Part shown: positions 9,941-18,060 of the stretch, piece after piece
Numbering within the stretch: position 1 is the first letter of the stretch
Layout: every line of letters starts with the position of its first letter
Origin: Paracoccus tibetensis
GTDB taxonomy: Bacteria; Pseudomonadota; Alphaproteobacteria; Rhodobacterales; Rhodobacteraceae
Assembly: GCF_900102505.1 (NCBI RefSeq)
Contig: NZ_FMVT01000004.1
Span: forward strand, 277,015-341,014
Length of the DNA stretch: 64,000 nt
Direction of reading: 5' to 3'
Notes under the pieces: generated by a model
The model's input: the letters and a program-made list of their open reading frames with translations, nothing else
The model's database searches: none
Told to the model about the DNA's origin: nothing
Made by a program: the position numbers and the translations under genes

Positions 9941-9969
9941 GCGGCGGCGGCACGAACGGCCGCCGCCGC
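9941..9969 (+). terminator. Hairpin terminator after the DUF3140 gene
   Basis: GCGGCGGCGGC at 9941-9951 pairs with GCCGCCGCCGC at 9959-9969 around a 7-nt loop. It is followed by TTGCGTTTTGC, a weak T tract. It ends the single-gene unit before the RTX gene. Confidence 0.75.
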
Positions 9970-10111
9970 TTGCGTTTTGCGCGACAGGATCTTGGCTAAC
10001 GGATTGTATTTTAATCACTCTCCGCAAGAGGCGACTCGAGCGCTCTGGTAGAAGCGGCGTTGGCGACACCCGCCAATGGACCGTTCACCGAGCCGCGCCG
10101 AGGAGCTCTCC

Positions 10112-13100
10112 GTGCCCTATATCCACGACCTGATCGAGCTGTCGGGCATCGCCAGCAACACCGTCTACAGCGCGGCAAACGGCACCATCCGGGGCGTCAT
10201 CGACGGCGCGACCTACACGGGCGACAACGACAACACGCTGACCACCATCGTCGAGCTGAACGACACCAAGAGCAGCACGCGCTACCTGACGATCAACGGC
10301 GTGAATTACCGGATCACGCTCGCCGTGCCTGGCGGCAGCGCGAATCCGGTCACGCTGACGAGCGCGTCGGGCGCGGTGACCAATGTCAGCGGCGATGGCC
10401 ACACCTCGCAGATCGCCTTCATCCGCGCCGATCCGGTCTCGGGGACCGGCCCCACGCGCTACTTCGCGGTGCTGGACGACAGCGTCGGCAACCTCAACAT
10501 CGCCACGCTCCAGACCCGGACGCTGGATTTCGATCCGGCCGGCAGCGACGTGAAGATCAACGTCAGCGCCAACAACGACATCACCACCGAGGCCGGCGAC
10601 CGCCAGGTTGGCACGGCCGGCCCTGACCTGCTGAACGGCGGCGGGGGGAACGACTCGCTCTGGGGCCTCGACGGCAACGACACCCTGAACGGCGGGACGG
10701 GCAACGACTCGCTCTATGGCGGTGCGGGGAACGACGTCCTGGATGGCGGGGACGGCCATGATTGGCTCGAGGGGAACGAGGGCAACGACACGCTGTTCGG
10801 CGGTGCGGGCAACGACATGCTGATCGGGGGCATCGGCAACGACAGCATGCGCGGAGACGCAGGCGACGATTCTCTGGAAGGAGGCGACGGCAACGACACG
10901 CTGAACGGCAATGGCGGCAACGACACGCTGCGGGGCGGGACGGGAGAGGACAGCCTCGACGGCGGCCTCGGCAACGACCTTCTCTACGGCGACGAGGGCA
11001 ACGACACGCTGCGTGGGGGCGGCGGGCTCGACACGCTCATGGGCGGCATCGGCGACGACCTCCTCGACGGCGAGGCGGACAACGACACGCTGGACGGAGG
11101 CGACGGCAACGACACCCTGCGCGGCGGGGACGGCAACGACCTGCTGACCGGCGGCGCGGGCAGCGACCTGATCGAGGGCGGGCCGGGCGACGATTCCGCC
11201 TCGGGCGGGACCGGCAACGACACGATCTATGGCGGCGACGGCAACGACACGCTGAACGGAGAGAACGACGACGACGTCCTCTTTGGCGAAGGCGGGAACG
11301 ACCGCCTGTCGGGCGGGGCCGGCAATGACATGCTGGACGGCGGGGACGGTTTCGACACCCTGCTCGGCGGCAGCGGCGACGACCGCCTGCTGGGCGGGCT
11401 CGGCAACGACCTGCTGGTCGGCGGCGACGGCAACGATCTGCTGGAAGGGGGCGACGGCGACGACACGCTCTATGGCGACGATGCCGGCGACACGCGCGCG
11501 CCGAATGGCGGAAACGACAACCTTCAGGGTGGCGCCGGCAACGATGTCATCTATGGCGGCGGCGGGCGCGACTACATCCTGGGCGGCGACGGCAACGACA
11601 CGATCGACGGCGGGGCGGATGAAGATGCCATCTGGGGCGGGAACGGCGACGACGTCATCTCGGGCGGCGACGGGAACGACTACATCGAGGGCAATGCCGG
11701 CCATGACACGATCTCTGGCGAGGGCGGGGACGACCAGCTGATCGGCAACGAAGGCAACGACTTTCTCGACGGCGGCGACGGCAACGATTTCTTGGTCGGC
11801 GGCATCGGGAACGACACGCTCATCGGCGGGACGGGCAACGACCACCTCCTGGGCGGAGAGGGCGATGATACCCTGAAGGGAGGCGACGGGACCGACCATC
11901 TGGACGGCGGGTCGGGGAACGACAGCCTTGAAGGAGGCGCCGGCAAGGACACGCTCAGCGGCGGCGAGGGGCAGGACACGCTCGACGGCGGCGAGGACGA
12001 CGATCAGCTCTCTGGCGGCGGCGGCGATGACAGCCTCTCGGGCGGTGACGGCAACGACTACATCGATGGCGGCGACGGCCACGACATCGCGGACGGAGGC
12101 GCCGGCAACGACACCCTGATCGGCGGCGCCGGCAACGACACGCTCAGCGGCGGCGCGGGCAACGACCGCCTGTCCGGGGGGGCGGACAACGACCAGCTGA
12201 ACGGCGGCGAGGGGAACGACACGCTGGACGGGGGCGCGGGCGACGACACGCTGTCCGGCGACGGCGGCGACGATGCGCTTTACGGCGGTGACGGCAACGA
12301 CAAGCTGCTGGGCGGCAACGGCCGGGACAGCCTGGAGGGCGGCAAGGGGCACGACCGGCTGGACGGCGGCGCCGGCGACGACCTGCTCGACGGCGGCGCG
12401 GGCAGCGACACGCTGACGGGCGGCGCGGGCAACGACGTCTTCCGCTACACGCCCGACGGCAGCGTCGACACGATCACCGACTTCAACTTCGGCAACACCG
12501 GCGCCCTGAACGACAAGAACGCCGCGAACAACGACTTCATCGACCTCAGCCCCTATTACCACAAGCTCTCGGACCTGCGCGCCGACTTCAACGATGACGG
12601 CATCCTCAACCAGTCTAACACCAAGGACATGAAGGGCCGGCCCGTCACCTATGACGGCCGCAGCTCGCTGCTGGTGGACGGACAGGGCGGCATCCAGTTC
12701 CTGGACGTCACGTGGCGGGACTTCACGTCCGAGAACACCGGCGTGCCCTGCTTCGTCCGCGGCAGCCGGATCATGACCGCGGCGGGCGAGGTGCCGGTCC
12801 AGGACCTCGTGCCGGGGGATCTGGTGATGACGCTGGACGAAGGTCCGCAGCCGCTGCTCTGGACCGGCCACCGCGCCCTGACCGAGGCCGAGCTGCGCGC
12901 AAGTCCGCATCTGGCGCCGAACACCATCGCGGCGGGGGCGCTCGGCGAGGGACTGCCGCGGCGCGATCTGACCGTCTCGCCGCAGCACCGCGTCCTGGTG
13001 CGCTCGCGCATCGCGCAGCGCATGTTCGGACGGCCCGAGGTGCTGGTGGCGGCCAAGCATCTTCTCGGCGCCGCGGGCGTGACGGTCGCCGCGCGGCCGG

Positions 13101-13363
13101 GTCCGGTCGAGTACTGGCACATCATGTTCGACAGCCACCAGATCGTCCTCTCCGAAGGCGCGACGACCGAAAGCCTGTTCGTCGGCCCCGAGGCGCTCAA
13201 GTCCTTGAGCGAGGCCAGCCGGCGCGAGATCATCGAATTGCTGCCCCAGCTGCGCGACGGGCTTCCGGCGCCGGCCCGGCCGCTGGTCGGCGGCCGCCCA
13301 GCCCGCTCGCTTGTCGCCCGGCACATGAAGAACGCGGTCGCCCTGTGCGAGGCGTCCGTCTGA
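10112..13363 (+). CDS. RTX calcium-binding repeat protein with C-terminal Hint domain
   Basis: A 1083-residue protein with no Sec signal. Residues 1-170 are a beta-rich N-terminal domain (VPYIHDLIELSGIASNTVYS). Residues ~175-775 are tandem RTX nonapeptides (GGxGxDxLxGG/NG pattern), which fold into a calcium beta-roll; the last one runs into VFRYTPDGSVDTITDFNFG, the usual end of RTX blocks. From ~879 a Hint (hedgehog/intein) domain begins at the cysteine of VPCFVRGSRIMTAAGEVPV and includes DLVPGDLVMTLDEG and VSPQHRVLV. The family is normally exported by type I secretion, and Hint may self-cleave at the Cys. No type I exporter is nearby. I prefer GTG at 10112 (GAGGAG 6 nt upstream) over ATG at 10076, which has no ribosome binding site. 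Confidence 0.92.
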   Translation: MPYIHDLIELSGIASNTVYSAANGTIRGVIDGATYTGDNDNTLTTIVELNDTKSSTRYLTINGVNYRITLAVPGGSANPVTLTSASGAVTNVSGDGHTSQIAFIRADPVSGTGPTRYFAVLDDSVGNLNIATLQTRTLDFDPAGSDVKINVSANNDITTEAGDRQVGTAGPDLLNGGGGNDSLWGLDGNDTLNGGTGNDSLYGGAGNDVLDGGDGHDWLEGNEGNDTLFGGAGNDMLIGGIGNDSMRGDAGDDSLEGGDGNDTLNGNGGNDTLRGGTGEDSLDGGLGNDLLYGDEGNDTLRGGGGLDTLMGGIGDDLLDGEADNDTLDGGDGNDTLRGGDGNDLLTGGAGSDLIEGGPGDDSASGGTGNDTIYGGDGNDTLNGENDDDVLFGEGGNDRLSGGAGNDMLDGGDGFDTLLGGSGDDRLLGGLGNDLLVGGDGNDLLEGGDGDDTLYGDDAGDTRAPNGGNDNLQGGAGNDVIYGGGGRDYILGGDGNDTIDGGADEDAIWGGNGDDVISGGDGNDYIEGNAGHDTISGEGGDDQLIGNEGNDFLDGGDGNDFLVGGIGNDTLIGGTGNDHLLGGEGDDTLKGGDGTDHLDGGSGNDSLEGGAGKDTLSGGEGQDTLDGGEDDDQLSGGGGDDSLSGGDGNDYIDGGDGHDIADGGAGNDTLIGGAGNDTLSGGAGNDRLSGGADNDQLNGGEGNDTLDGGAGDDTLSGDGGDDALYGGDGNDKLLGGNGRDSLEGGKGHDRLDGGAGDDLLDGGAGSDTLTGGAGNDVFRYTPDGSVDTITDFNFGNTGALNDKNAANNDFIDLSPYYHKLSDLRADFNDDGILNQSNTKDMKGRPVTYDGRSSLLVDGQGGIQFLDVTWRDFTSENTGVPCFVRGSRIMTAAGEVPVQDLVPGDLVMTLDEGPQPLLWTGHRALTEAELRASPHLAPNTIAAGALGEGLPRRDLTVSPQHRVLVRSRIAQRMFGRPEVLVAAKHLLGAAGVTVAARPGPVEYWHIMFDSHQIVLSEGATTESLFVGPEALKSLSEASRREIIELLPQLRDGLPAPARPLVGGRPARSLVARHMKNAVALCEASV
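10630..12450 (+). repeat. Tandem coding repeats (27-nt RTX units)
   Basis: About 1.8 kb of imperfect 27-nt repeats, each encoding one RTX nonapeptide with the recurring nucleotide core GGCAACGACACGCTG or close variants. The repeat explains the long antisense open frame on the minus strand here. Such arrays are prone to slippage and to assembly collapse, so the repeat number should be treated with care. Confidence 0.85.
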
Positions 13364-13494
13364 CGCGGCACGTGCCGGCAGGGCCGACATCACCTCGGTG
13401 ACCTGATCCCTTTGGCGCGTTTGCAGATCGGCGGTCGATCTCGCTGATCCTTTTGCAGCACCTCCCTTGCGTATCTCCGAACGGCAGCCATATA

Positions 13495-13510
13495 CCATCC
13501 ATGTGGATGG
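13495..13510. promoter_or_regulatory. Inverted repeat before the CopG-type gene, candidate operator
   Basis: CCATCC-ATGT-GGATGG lies 13 nt upstream of the chosen start of the ribbon-helix-helix gene. CopG/Arc proteins usually bind short palindromes and repress their own promoter, so this is a natural autoregulatory site. Pattern only. Confidence 0.4.
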
Positions 13511-13523
13511 CATGAGGCAGGTG

Positions 13524-13940
13524 ATGGCAGAGATCACGCAGTTGCGCGACCGGCAGCCCGAGAGCGAGAAGATCACGATCAACCTCGGCTTCGTCGACCT
13601 GGGCCGGATCGACCTGCTGGTGCGCGAGGGGTTCTACTCGAACCGCAGCGACTTCATCAGGACGGCGATCCGCAGGCAGTTCGACACGCATGGCGAGGCC
13701 GTGGACCGCTCGATCGAGCGGCACATGATGGAGCTTGGCCTGCGCGAATTTACCCGGACCGAACTGGAGCAGGCCCGCGCGGCCGGCGAGACGCTGCATG
13801 TCAGGGTCGTGGGCCTCGCGCGCATCGCCGGCGACGTCACACCCGAGCTGGCCCGCGCCACCATCGGCTCGATCACTGTTCTCGGCGCCCTTCAGGCCTC
13901 GGCGGACATAAAGAAGGCATTGGCCGACCGCATCACCTGA
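13524..13940 (+). CDS. CopG-family ribbon-helix-helix regulator
   Basis: A 138-residue protein. Residues ~12-55 fit a ribbon-helix-helix DNA-binding fold (KITINLGFVDLGRIDLLVREG, then SNRSDFIRTAIRRQF, with the usual beta strand followed by two helices). The rest (RSIERHMMELGLREFTRTEL and HVRVVGLARIAGDVTPELARATI) is probably an oligomerisation or sensing domain. ATG at 13524 has a GAGG site 6 nt upstream; ATG at 13512 and TTG at 13467 are alternatives. The stop overlaps the region just before the PHB esterase-like gene, so the pair is probably co-transcribed and this protein may regulate polyester or PHB use (inference). Confidence 0.85.
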   Translation: MAEITQLRDRQPESEKITINLGFVDLGRIDLLVREGFYSNRSDFIRTAIRRQFDTHGEAVDRSIERHMMELGLREFTRTELEQARAAGETLHVRVVGLARIAGDVTPELARATIGSITVLGALQASADIKKALADRIT

Positions 13941-13966
13941 TGGCGGATCGCGAAAGGAAGATACAA

Positions 13967-15076
13967 ATGATCGATCTCAAAGCAGGCGCCTGGCGCAAGG
14001 CAATGGGCAACGCGCAGCTGGCCTCGGCCAATGACCTCGTTGCGCAGACGCTGGCGCGGCATGGCCTCGCCTCTCCCCTGCCCTCCGGGACTGCGGCGCC
14101 CCTGTCGCCTCGCCCGCTCGGCGAGGCCGGCGGCGGCACGATAGCCTCGGCGCTCGCCGGCCTTGCCGGGCGCATGGGTCGGCCCGCGGCCGCGCCGGAC
14201 CCCCTGCCCGATGGCGCCAGCTTCGCCGAGGACAGCTTCACCTGCCCGGCCGGCACCCGCCGCTACCGGACCTACGTTCCCGCCTCTGCGAAGGACGGCG
14301 TGACCGGGCTGGTCGTCATGCTGCACGGCTGCACCCAGAACCCCGAAGATTTCGCGGCCGGCACGGGCATGAACCAGCTGGCCGAGGCGCATCGCTTCAT
14401 CGTCGTCTATCCCGCGCAATCGCGGGGCGACAACGCGCAGTCCTGCTGGAACTGGTTCAGCCGCGGCGACCAGCGGCGCGACCGGGGCGAGCCCGCGATC
14501 ATCGCCGGGATCACCCGCTCGGTCATGGAACGCCACGCGGTGCCGCCGCAGCAGGTCTTCGTCGCGGGCCTCTCGGCAGGGGCCGCGATGGCGGTCATCC
14601 TGGGCGCGGCCTATCCCGAACTCTTCCACGCCGTCGGTGCCCATTCTGGCCTGCCGCTCGGGGCGGCCAAGGACGTGCCCTCGGCCTTCGCGGCCATGGC
14701 GGGCCAAGTCACGGATGCAGGTTCGGGCGGGCCGGCGGTCCGCACCATCGTCTTCCACGGCTCGGCCGATGCCACCGTGCATCCCCAGAACGGCGAGCGC
14801 ATCGCCCGCCACGCCATCGACAACGGCCCCCGCGAGAGCCTGCAAACCAAAAGCAGCGGCTCTGCCGGCGGCCGGTCCTACCGCCGCTGCGTCACCCATG
14901 GCGAAGGAACCGGTGGTGGCGACACCGGCGGGGCGCCTTCGGTCGAGCATTGGCTGATCGATGGGATGGGCCATGCCTGGTCCGGGGGCAAGCCGGCCGG
15001 CAGCTACACGGACCCCAAGGGTCCCGATGCCAGCGCGGAGATGGTGCGCTTCTTCTTTGGCGAAGCCCCCCGCTGA
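13967..15076 (+). CDS. PHB depolymerase-family esterase
   Basis: A 369-residue alpha/beta hydrolase of the esterase_PHB family. The oxyanion and active-site features are visible: VVMLHGCTQNPEDFA, the lipase box GLSAGAAM with the nucleophilic Ser at about residue 203, a probable Asp in FHGSADATVHP, and the catalytic His in GMGHAWSGG. Family members hydrolyse poly(3-hydroxyalkanoate) or related esters. There is no clear Sec signal; the first ~90 residues are a low-complexity Ala/Gly/Pro leader, so it may act inside the cell or be a feruloyl-type esterase. I chose ATG at 13967 (AAGGAAG 6 nt upstream) over ATG at 13940, which overlaps the regulator stop. Confidence 0.88.
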   Translation: MIDLKAGAWRKAMGNAQLASANDLVAQTLARHGLASPLPSGTAAPLSPRPLGEAGGGTIASALAGLAGRMGRPAAAPDPLPDGASFAEDSFTCPAGTRRYRTYVPASAKDGVTGLVVMLHGCTQNPEDFAAGTGMNQLAEAHRFIVVYPAQSRGDNAQSCWNWFSRGDQRRDRGEPAIIAGITRSVMERHAVPPQQVFVAGLSAGAAMAVILGAAYPELFHAVGAHSGLPLGAAKDVPSAFAAMAGQVTDAGSGGPAVRTIVFHGSADATVHPQNGERIARHAIDNGPRESLQTKSSGSAGGRSYRRCVTHGEGTGGGDTGGAPSVEHWLIDGMGHAWSGGKPAGSYTDPKGPDASAEMVRFFFGEAPR

Positions 15077-15087
15077 AGGGGGCTTCG
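15061..15087. terminator. Hairpin terminator between convergent genes
   Basis: CGAAGCCCCC at 15061-15070 pairs with GGGGGCTTCG at 15078-15087 around a 7-nt loop that includes the esterase stop codon. The next gene ends on the other strand at 15107, so the hairpin can end both transcripts. Confidence 0.75.
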
Positions 15088-15106
15088 GCCGGGCCGATGC
15101 CGACCC

Positions 15107-15325
15107 TTACTTGTTGGTGCGGCCCTGCTGGTTCGGATCGATGCCGCCCGCGGGGGTGGCGTCGTTCTTGACGTCGCCCTCGAAGGTGGTCTCGCCCTCG
15201 ATCGGCGGCTCGTTCGTCATTGCAAAGCGGCCCTTGGACCGTCCGATGCCGGGATCGTCCTTCAGGTTGTCGCGCAGGTCCAGGCCGACCTCCGTATCCG
15301 ACTTCGGCTGCTTGCTGCTGCTCAT
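15107..15325 (-). CDS. 72-residue hydrophilic protein, candidate stress protein
   Basis: The product starts MSSSKQPKSDTEVGLDLRDN and ends GGIDPNQQGRTNK. It is highly charged and polar, with few hydrophobic residues, and is probably intrinsically disordered. The start at 15325 has a strong GGAGG ribosome binding site. I do not recognise a named family. An EcfG-like promoter candidate (GGAAC-N16-GGTT, minus strand, 15384 to 15360) lies 35 nt upstream, and such small disordered proteins are common in the general stress regulon of alphaproteobacteria. Confidence 0.75.
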   Translation of the reverse strand: MSSSKQPKSDTEVGLDLRDNLKDDPGIGRSKGRFAMTNEPPIEGETTFEGDVKNDATPAGGIDPNQQGRTNK

Positions 15326-15359
15326 GCTGCGTCCTCCTTGCGGGTCCATGAGCAAGGCC

Positions 15360-15384
15360 AACCGCCCGCGCGCCCCGTTGTTCC
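15360..15384 (-). promoter_or_regulatory. Candidate EcfG-type promoter for the 72-residue protein
   Basis: Read on the minus strand, GGAAC (15384-15380) is followed after 16 nt by GGTT (15363-15360), close to the EcfG consensus GGAAC-N16/17-CGTT. The start codon is 35 nt downstream, leaving a leader of ~27 nt with a GGAGG site. No tool was used to score it. Confidence 0.45.
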
Positions 15385-15470
15385 GCCGCAGCCTGGCCTC
15401 GATGCCGCACGTGATGCATCGACCTGCCGCGCCGCGGCGTTGAGGGCGAGGCTCAGGCGAAGGGGACGGG

Positions 15471-16778
15471 ATGCTGACGAAATGGAACTGGCTCATGGCC
15501 CGGCTTGGGCGCCAGCTGTGGTTCCGGGCCACGCTGATGGGGCTTCTGGGCATCGCCACCGCGGCGGCGGGCACCATGGCGGACCGCTTCCTGCCCGACA
15601 GCTGGGCGCTCGAGATGGGCTCGGATGCGGTGGACAACATCCTGACGATCCTCGCCTCCTCGATGCTGGCGGTGACGACCTTTTCGCTGACGACGCTGAC
15701 GAGCGCGCTTGGCGATGCCACCTCGAATGCCAGCCCGCGGGCGACGCGGCTGCTGATGCAGGACGGTGTCACGCAGAACGTCCTGTCGACCTTCGTCGGC
15801 GCCTTCCTCTTCAGCATCGTCGGCATCGTCGTCCTGCAGGCGCAGGCCTATGGTGAGCGCGGGCGCGCGGTGCTGTTCTTCGTGACCATCCTCGTGCTGG
15901 CGCTGGTCGTCGTGTCGCTGCTGCGATGGATCGACCACCTGATCAAGCTGGGGCGGGTCGGCGAGACGGCGCAGCGCGTGCAGACCATCGCCCGCAGCAC
16001 GCTGAAGGCTCGCAAGGAGGCGCCGGGCCTTGGCGGTAAGCTGCGCCCGCCCGGACAGCCCATGCCGACGCTGGCCCGGCGCGTGGCTGCGACCGGCATC
16101 GGCTACATCATCCATATCGACATGCAGCTGATCGAGAAGGCCGCGGCCGAGCGCGACCTGCGCGTGGACCTGGCGACGCTGCCCGGCAGCTATGTCCATC
16201 CCGGCGCGACGCTGGCCTATGTCAGCGGCGCGACGGACGAGGCGCTGGAGGACTGCATCCGCGCGGCCTGCGCCATCTCGGTCAGCCGCGACTACGATCA
16301 GGACCCGCGCTTCGGCATCCTTGTCCTGTCCGAAATCGGCTCGCGCGCCCTCTCGCCCGGCATCAACGACCCCGGCACCGCCATCGACATGATCGCCCGG
16401 ATCACCGAGCTGCTGGCCTTCTGGGCCGAGGGCGAGGTCGAGCAGGCGGACGTCCGCTATCCCCATGTCCATGTCCCGATGCTGAACAGCGCCGATCTTC
16501 TGGAGGACGGCTTCGCGGCGATCGCGCGGGACGGGGCCGGCGTCATCGAGGTGCAGATGCGGCTTCAGAAGGCGCTCGGAGCGCTCATGGGAATGGGCGA
16601 TGACAGCTTCCGCAGCGCCGCGCGTACGCAATCCCGGCTGGCCTTCGCGCGGGCCGAGAAGGCGCTGACGCTGCCCGAGGAGGTGGAGCGTCTGGCCGCG
16701 CTTCTTCCCCCGCGCGACGCTGATGACCTGCAGGGCAAGGCGGATAACGCGGAACCCCAGGCCGTGGATGACCGTTGA
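15471..16778 (+). CDS. DUF2254 membrane protein
   Basis: A 435-residue protein with N-terminal membrane helices (about residues 18-40, 60-85, 105-125 and 135-155) and a large soluble C-terminal part. The segment ILTILASSMLAVTTFSLTTLTSAL and the later HIDMQLIEKAAAERDLRVDLATLPGSYVHPGATL and LSPGINDPGTAIDMIARITELLA are characteristic of DUF2254. AAGGGG lies upstream of the ATG. The family is widespread and uncharacterised as far as I know. It lies between two small putative stress genes, and the promoter candidate of the following csbD-like gene lies in its last codons. Confidence 0.85.
   Translation: MLTKWNWLMARLGRQLWFRATLMGLLGIATAAAGTMADRFLPDSWALEMGSDAVDNILTILASSMLAVTTFSLTTLTSALGDATSNASPRATRLLMQDGVTQNVLSTFVGAFLFSIVGIVVLQAQAYGERGRAVLFFVTILVLALVVVSLLRWIDHLIKLGRVGETAQRVQTIARSTLKARKEAPGLGGKLRPPGQPMPTLARRVAATGIGYIIHIDMQLIEKAAAERDLRVDLATLPGSYVHPGATLAYVSGATDEALEDCIRAACAISVSRDYDQDPRFGILVLSEIGSRALSPGINDPGTAIDMIARITELLAFWAEGEVEQADVRYPHVHVPMLNSADLLEDGFAAIARDGAGVIEVQMRLQKALGALMGMGDDSFRSAARTQSRLAFARAEKALTLPEEVERLAALLPPRDADDLQGKADNAEPQAVDDR
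16751..16776 (+). promoter_or_regulatory. Candidate EcfG-type promoter upstream of the CsbD gene
   Basis: GGAAC at 16751-16755 is followed by 17 nt and CGTT at 16773-16776, an exact match to the EcfG consensus form. The CsbD start codon is 36 nt further on. The site overlaps the last codons of the DUF2254 gene. CsbD proteins are typical general-stress genes, which supports the call. Confidence 0.55.
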
Positions 16779-16812
16779 CTTGCAACAGAAACGAAACCGA
16801 CAGGAGTTCAAA

Positions 16813-16995
16813 ATGGGTGAGATGACCGACAAGGCGAAGGCTGCGGGCAACAAGGCCATGGGCAGCGTGAAAGACGGTATCGGCGATATGACGGACAACA
16901 AGGACCTGCAGGCCGAGGGCAAGGCGCAGAAGGCCAAGGGCTCGGCGCAGGACGTGTCCGGCACCGTCAAGGGCAAGCTCGGCAACGACATCTGA
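16813..16995 (+). CDS. CsbD-family stress protein
   Basis: A 60-residue Lys/Ala/Gly-rich helical protein: GEMTDKAKAAGNKAMGSVKDG, then DMTDNKDLQAEGKAQKAKG and GTVKGKLGNDI. The NKDLQAEGKAQKAKG segment is the CsbD core. The start is fixed by CAGGAG 6-7 nt upstream; a longer open frame upstream is not CsbD-like. CsbD proteins accumulate under the general stress response in many bacteria, with no known enzymatic role. It is a single-gene unit with an EcfG-like promoter before it and a strong terminator after it. Confidence 0.92.
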   Translation: MGEMTDKAKAAGNKAMGSVKDGIGDMTDNKDLQAEGKAQKAKGSAQDVSGTVKGKLGNDI

Positions 16996-17013
16996 TTGCC
17001 TCGAGCTTCGCAG

Positions 17014-17039
17014 GAAGGCCCCGCTTCGGCGGGGCCTTC
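17014..17039 (+). terminator. Strong intrinsic terminator after csbD
   Basis: GAAGGCCCCGC at 17014-17024 pairs with GCGGGGCCTTC at 17029-17039 around a TTCG tetraloop and is followed by TTCGTTT. It also lies just beyond the end of the minus-strand ABC operon (17063) and may act in both directions. Confidence 0.88.
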
Positions 17040-17062
17040 TTCGTTTGCAAGCCATGCTTCCC

Positions 17063-18058
17063 TCAGATGCGCCCTTCCTCGACCGCATGGCAGGCGGCGG
17101 CCTGCACGCCGCGGCGGGTGAGGCCGGGGATCTCGATCCGGCAGCGCTCGTTCGCGAAGGGGCAGCGGGGATGGAACGGGCAGCCCGGCGGCGGGTCGAT
17201 CGGGGACGGGATCTCGCCCTCGACCTTCTTGCGGCGGCGGCCGGTCATCTCGATGTCCGGCACCGCGTCCAGCAGCATCCGCGTGTAGGGGTGCTGCGGG
17301 GTCGCGAACAGCGCCTCGGCCTCGCCCACCTCGGCCAGGCGGCCGAGGTAGAGGACGCCGATCTCGTCCGCCATGTGCCGCACGACCTGAAGGTTGTGCG
17401 AGATGAAGACATAGGTCAGGCCGAACTCGTCCTGCAGGTCGCGCATCAGGTTCAGGATTTGCGCCTGCACCGAGACGTCCAGCGCGCTGGTCGGCTCGTC
17501 GCAGACGATGAACTCGGGATTGGCCGCCAAGGCGCGCGCGATAGCGATGCGCTGGCGTTGCCCGCCCGAGAACTGGTGCGGGAACTTGATCCCGTCCTCG
17601 GGCGAAAGGCCGACCAGCGTCAGCAGCTCGCCCACGCGGATGCGGCGGGCGCGGTCGTTCATCGTCTTCTCGAAGACGCGCAGCGGCTCGGCGATGATGT
17701 CCACGACGCGCCAGCGCGGGTTGAGGCTGGCTAGCGGATCCTGGAAGATCATCTGGAACCTGCGGCGCAGGCGGCGCGCCTCGGCCCCGCGCAGTCCGCG
17801 GGCCAGCGAGGTGCCGTCGAAGACGATCTCGCCCTCGGTCGGCTCCAGAAGGCCCACGATCAGCCGGGCGATGGTAGACTTGCCCGAGCCGCTTTCGCCG
17901 ACCAGCGCAAAGGTCTTGCCCTTGGCGACGGTGAAGCTGACATCCTTCACCGCGTTCACATAGACCTTGTCCTTGCCCTCGATCTTGCGGTTGAGCCAAG
18001 GGGCCGAGACGTCGAAGCGTCGCGACAGGTGGCGGACGTCCAGAAGGGTGTCGCTCAT
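17063..18058 (-). CDS. Oligopeptide-type ABC transporter ATPase (DppF/OppF-like)
   Basis: A 331-residue ATPase. Walker A is GESGSGKST (about residues 54-62), the ABC signature is FSGGQRQR, Walker B is FIVCDEPTSALD, and the switch His is in FISHNLQVV. The C-terminal extension has the Cys cluster typical of Opp/Dpp ATPases (CPFHPRCPFANERC). ATG at 18058 has a GGAGGT site upstream and follows the partner ATPase stop by 2 nt. It would power import together with the other four genes of the unit. Confidence 0.93.
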   Translation of the reverse strand: MSDTLLDVRHLSRRFDVSAPWLNRKIEGKDKVYVNAVKDVSFTVAKGKTFALVGESGSGKSTIARLIVGLLEPTEGEIVFDGTSLARGLRGAEARRLRRRFQMIFQDPLASLNPRWRVVDIIAEPLRVFEKTMNDRARRIRVGELLTLVGLSPEDGIKFPHQFSGGQRQRIAIARALAANPEFIVCDEPTSALDVSVQAQILNLMRDLQDEFGLTYVFISHNLQVVRHMADEIGVLYLGRLAEVGEAEALFATPQHPYTRMLLDAVPDIEMTGRRRKKVEGEIPSPIDPPPGCPFHPRCPFANERCRIEIPGLTRRGVQAAACHAVEEGRI

Positions 18059-18060
18059 GC

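Noticed and set aside
10630..12450. CRISPR-like regular repeats
   Set aside because: The period is 27 nt with no unique spacers, and each unit encodes an RTX nonapeptide.
10085..13582. A 1165-codon open frame on the minus strand over the RTX gene
   Set aside because: It mirrors the 27-nt repeats of the RTX array and gives a monotonous Val/Ala/Arg product. The sense strand has a clear RTX-Hint protein with a ribosome binding site.
15453..17999. An 848-codon minus-strand frame over DUF2254, CsbD and part of the ABC ATPase
   Set aside because: It crosses a strong terminator and three well-supported genes; its product has no recognisable domain.
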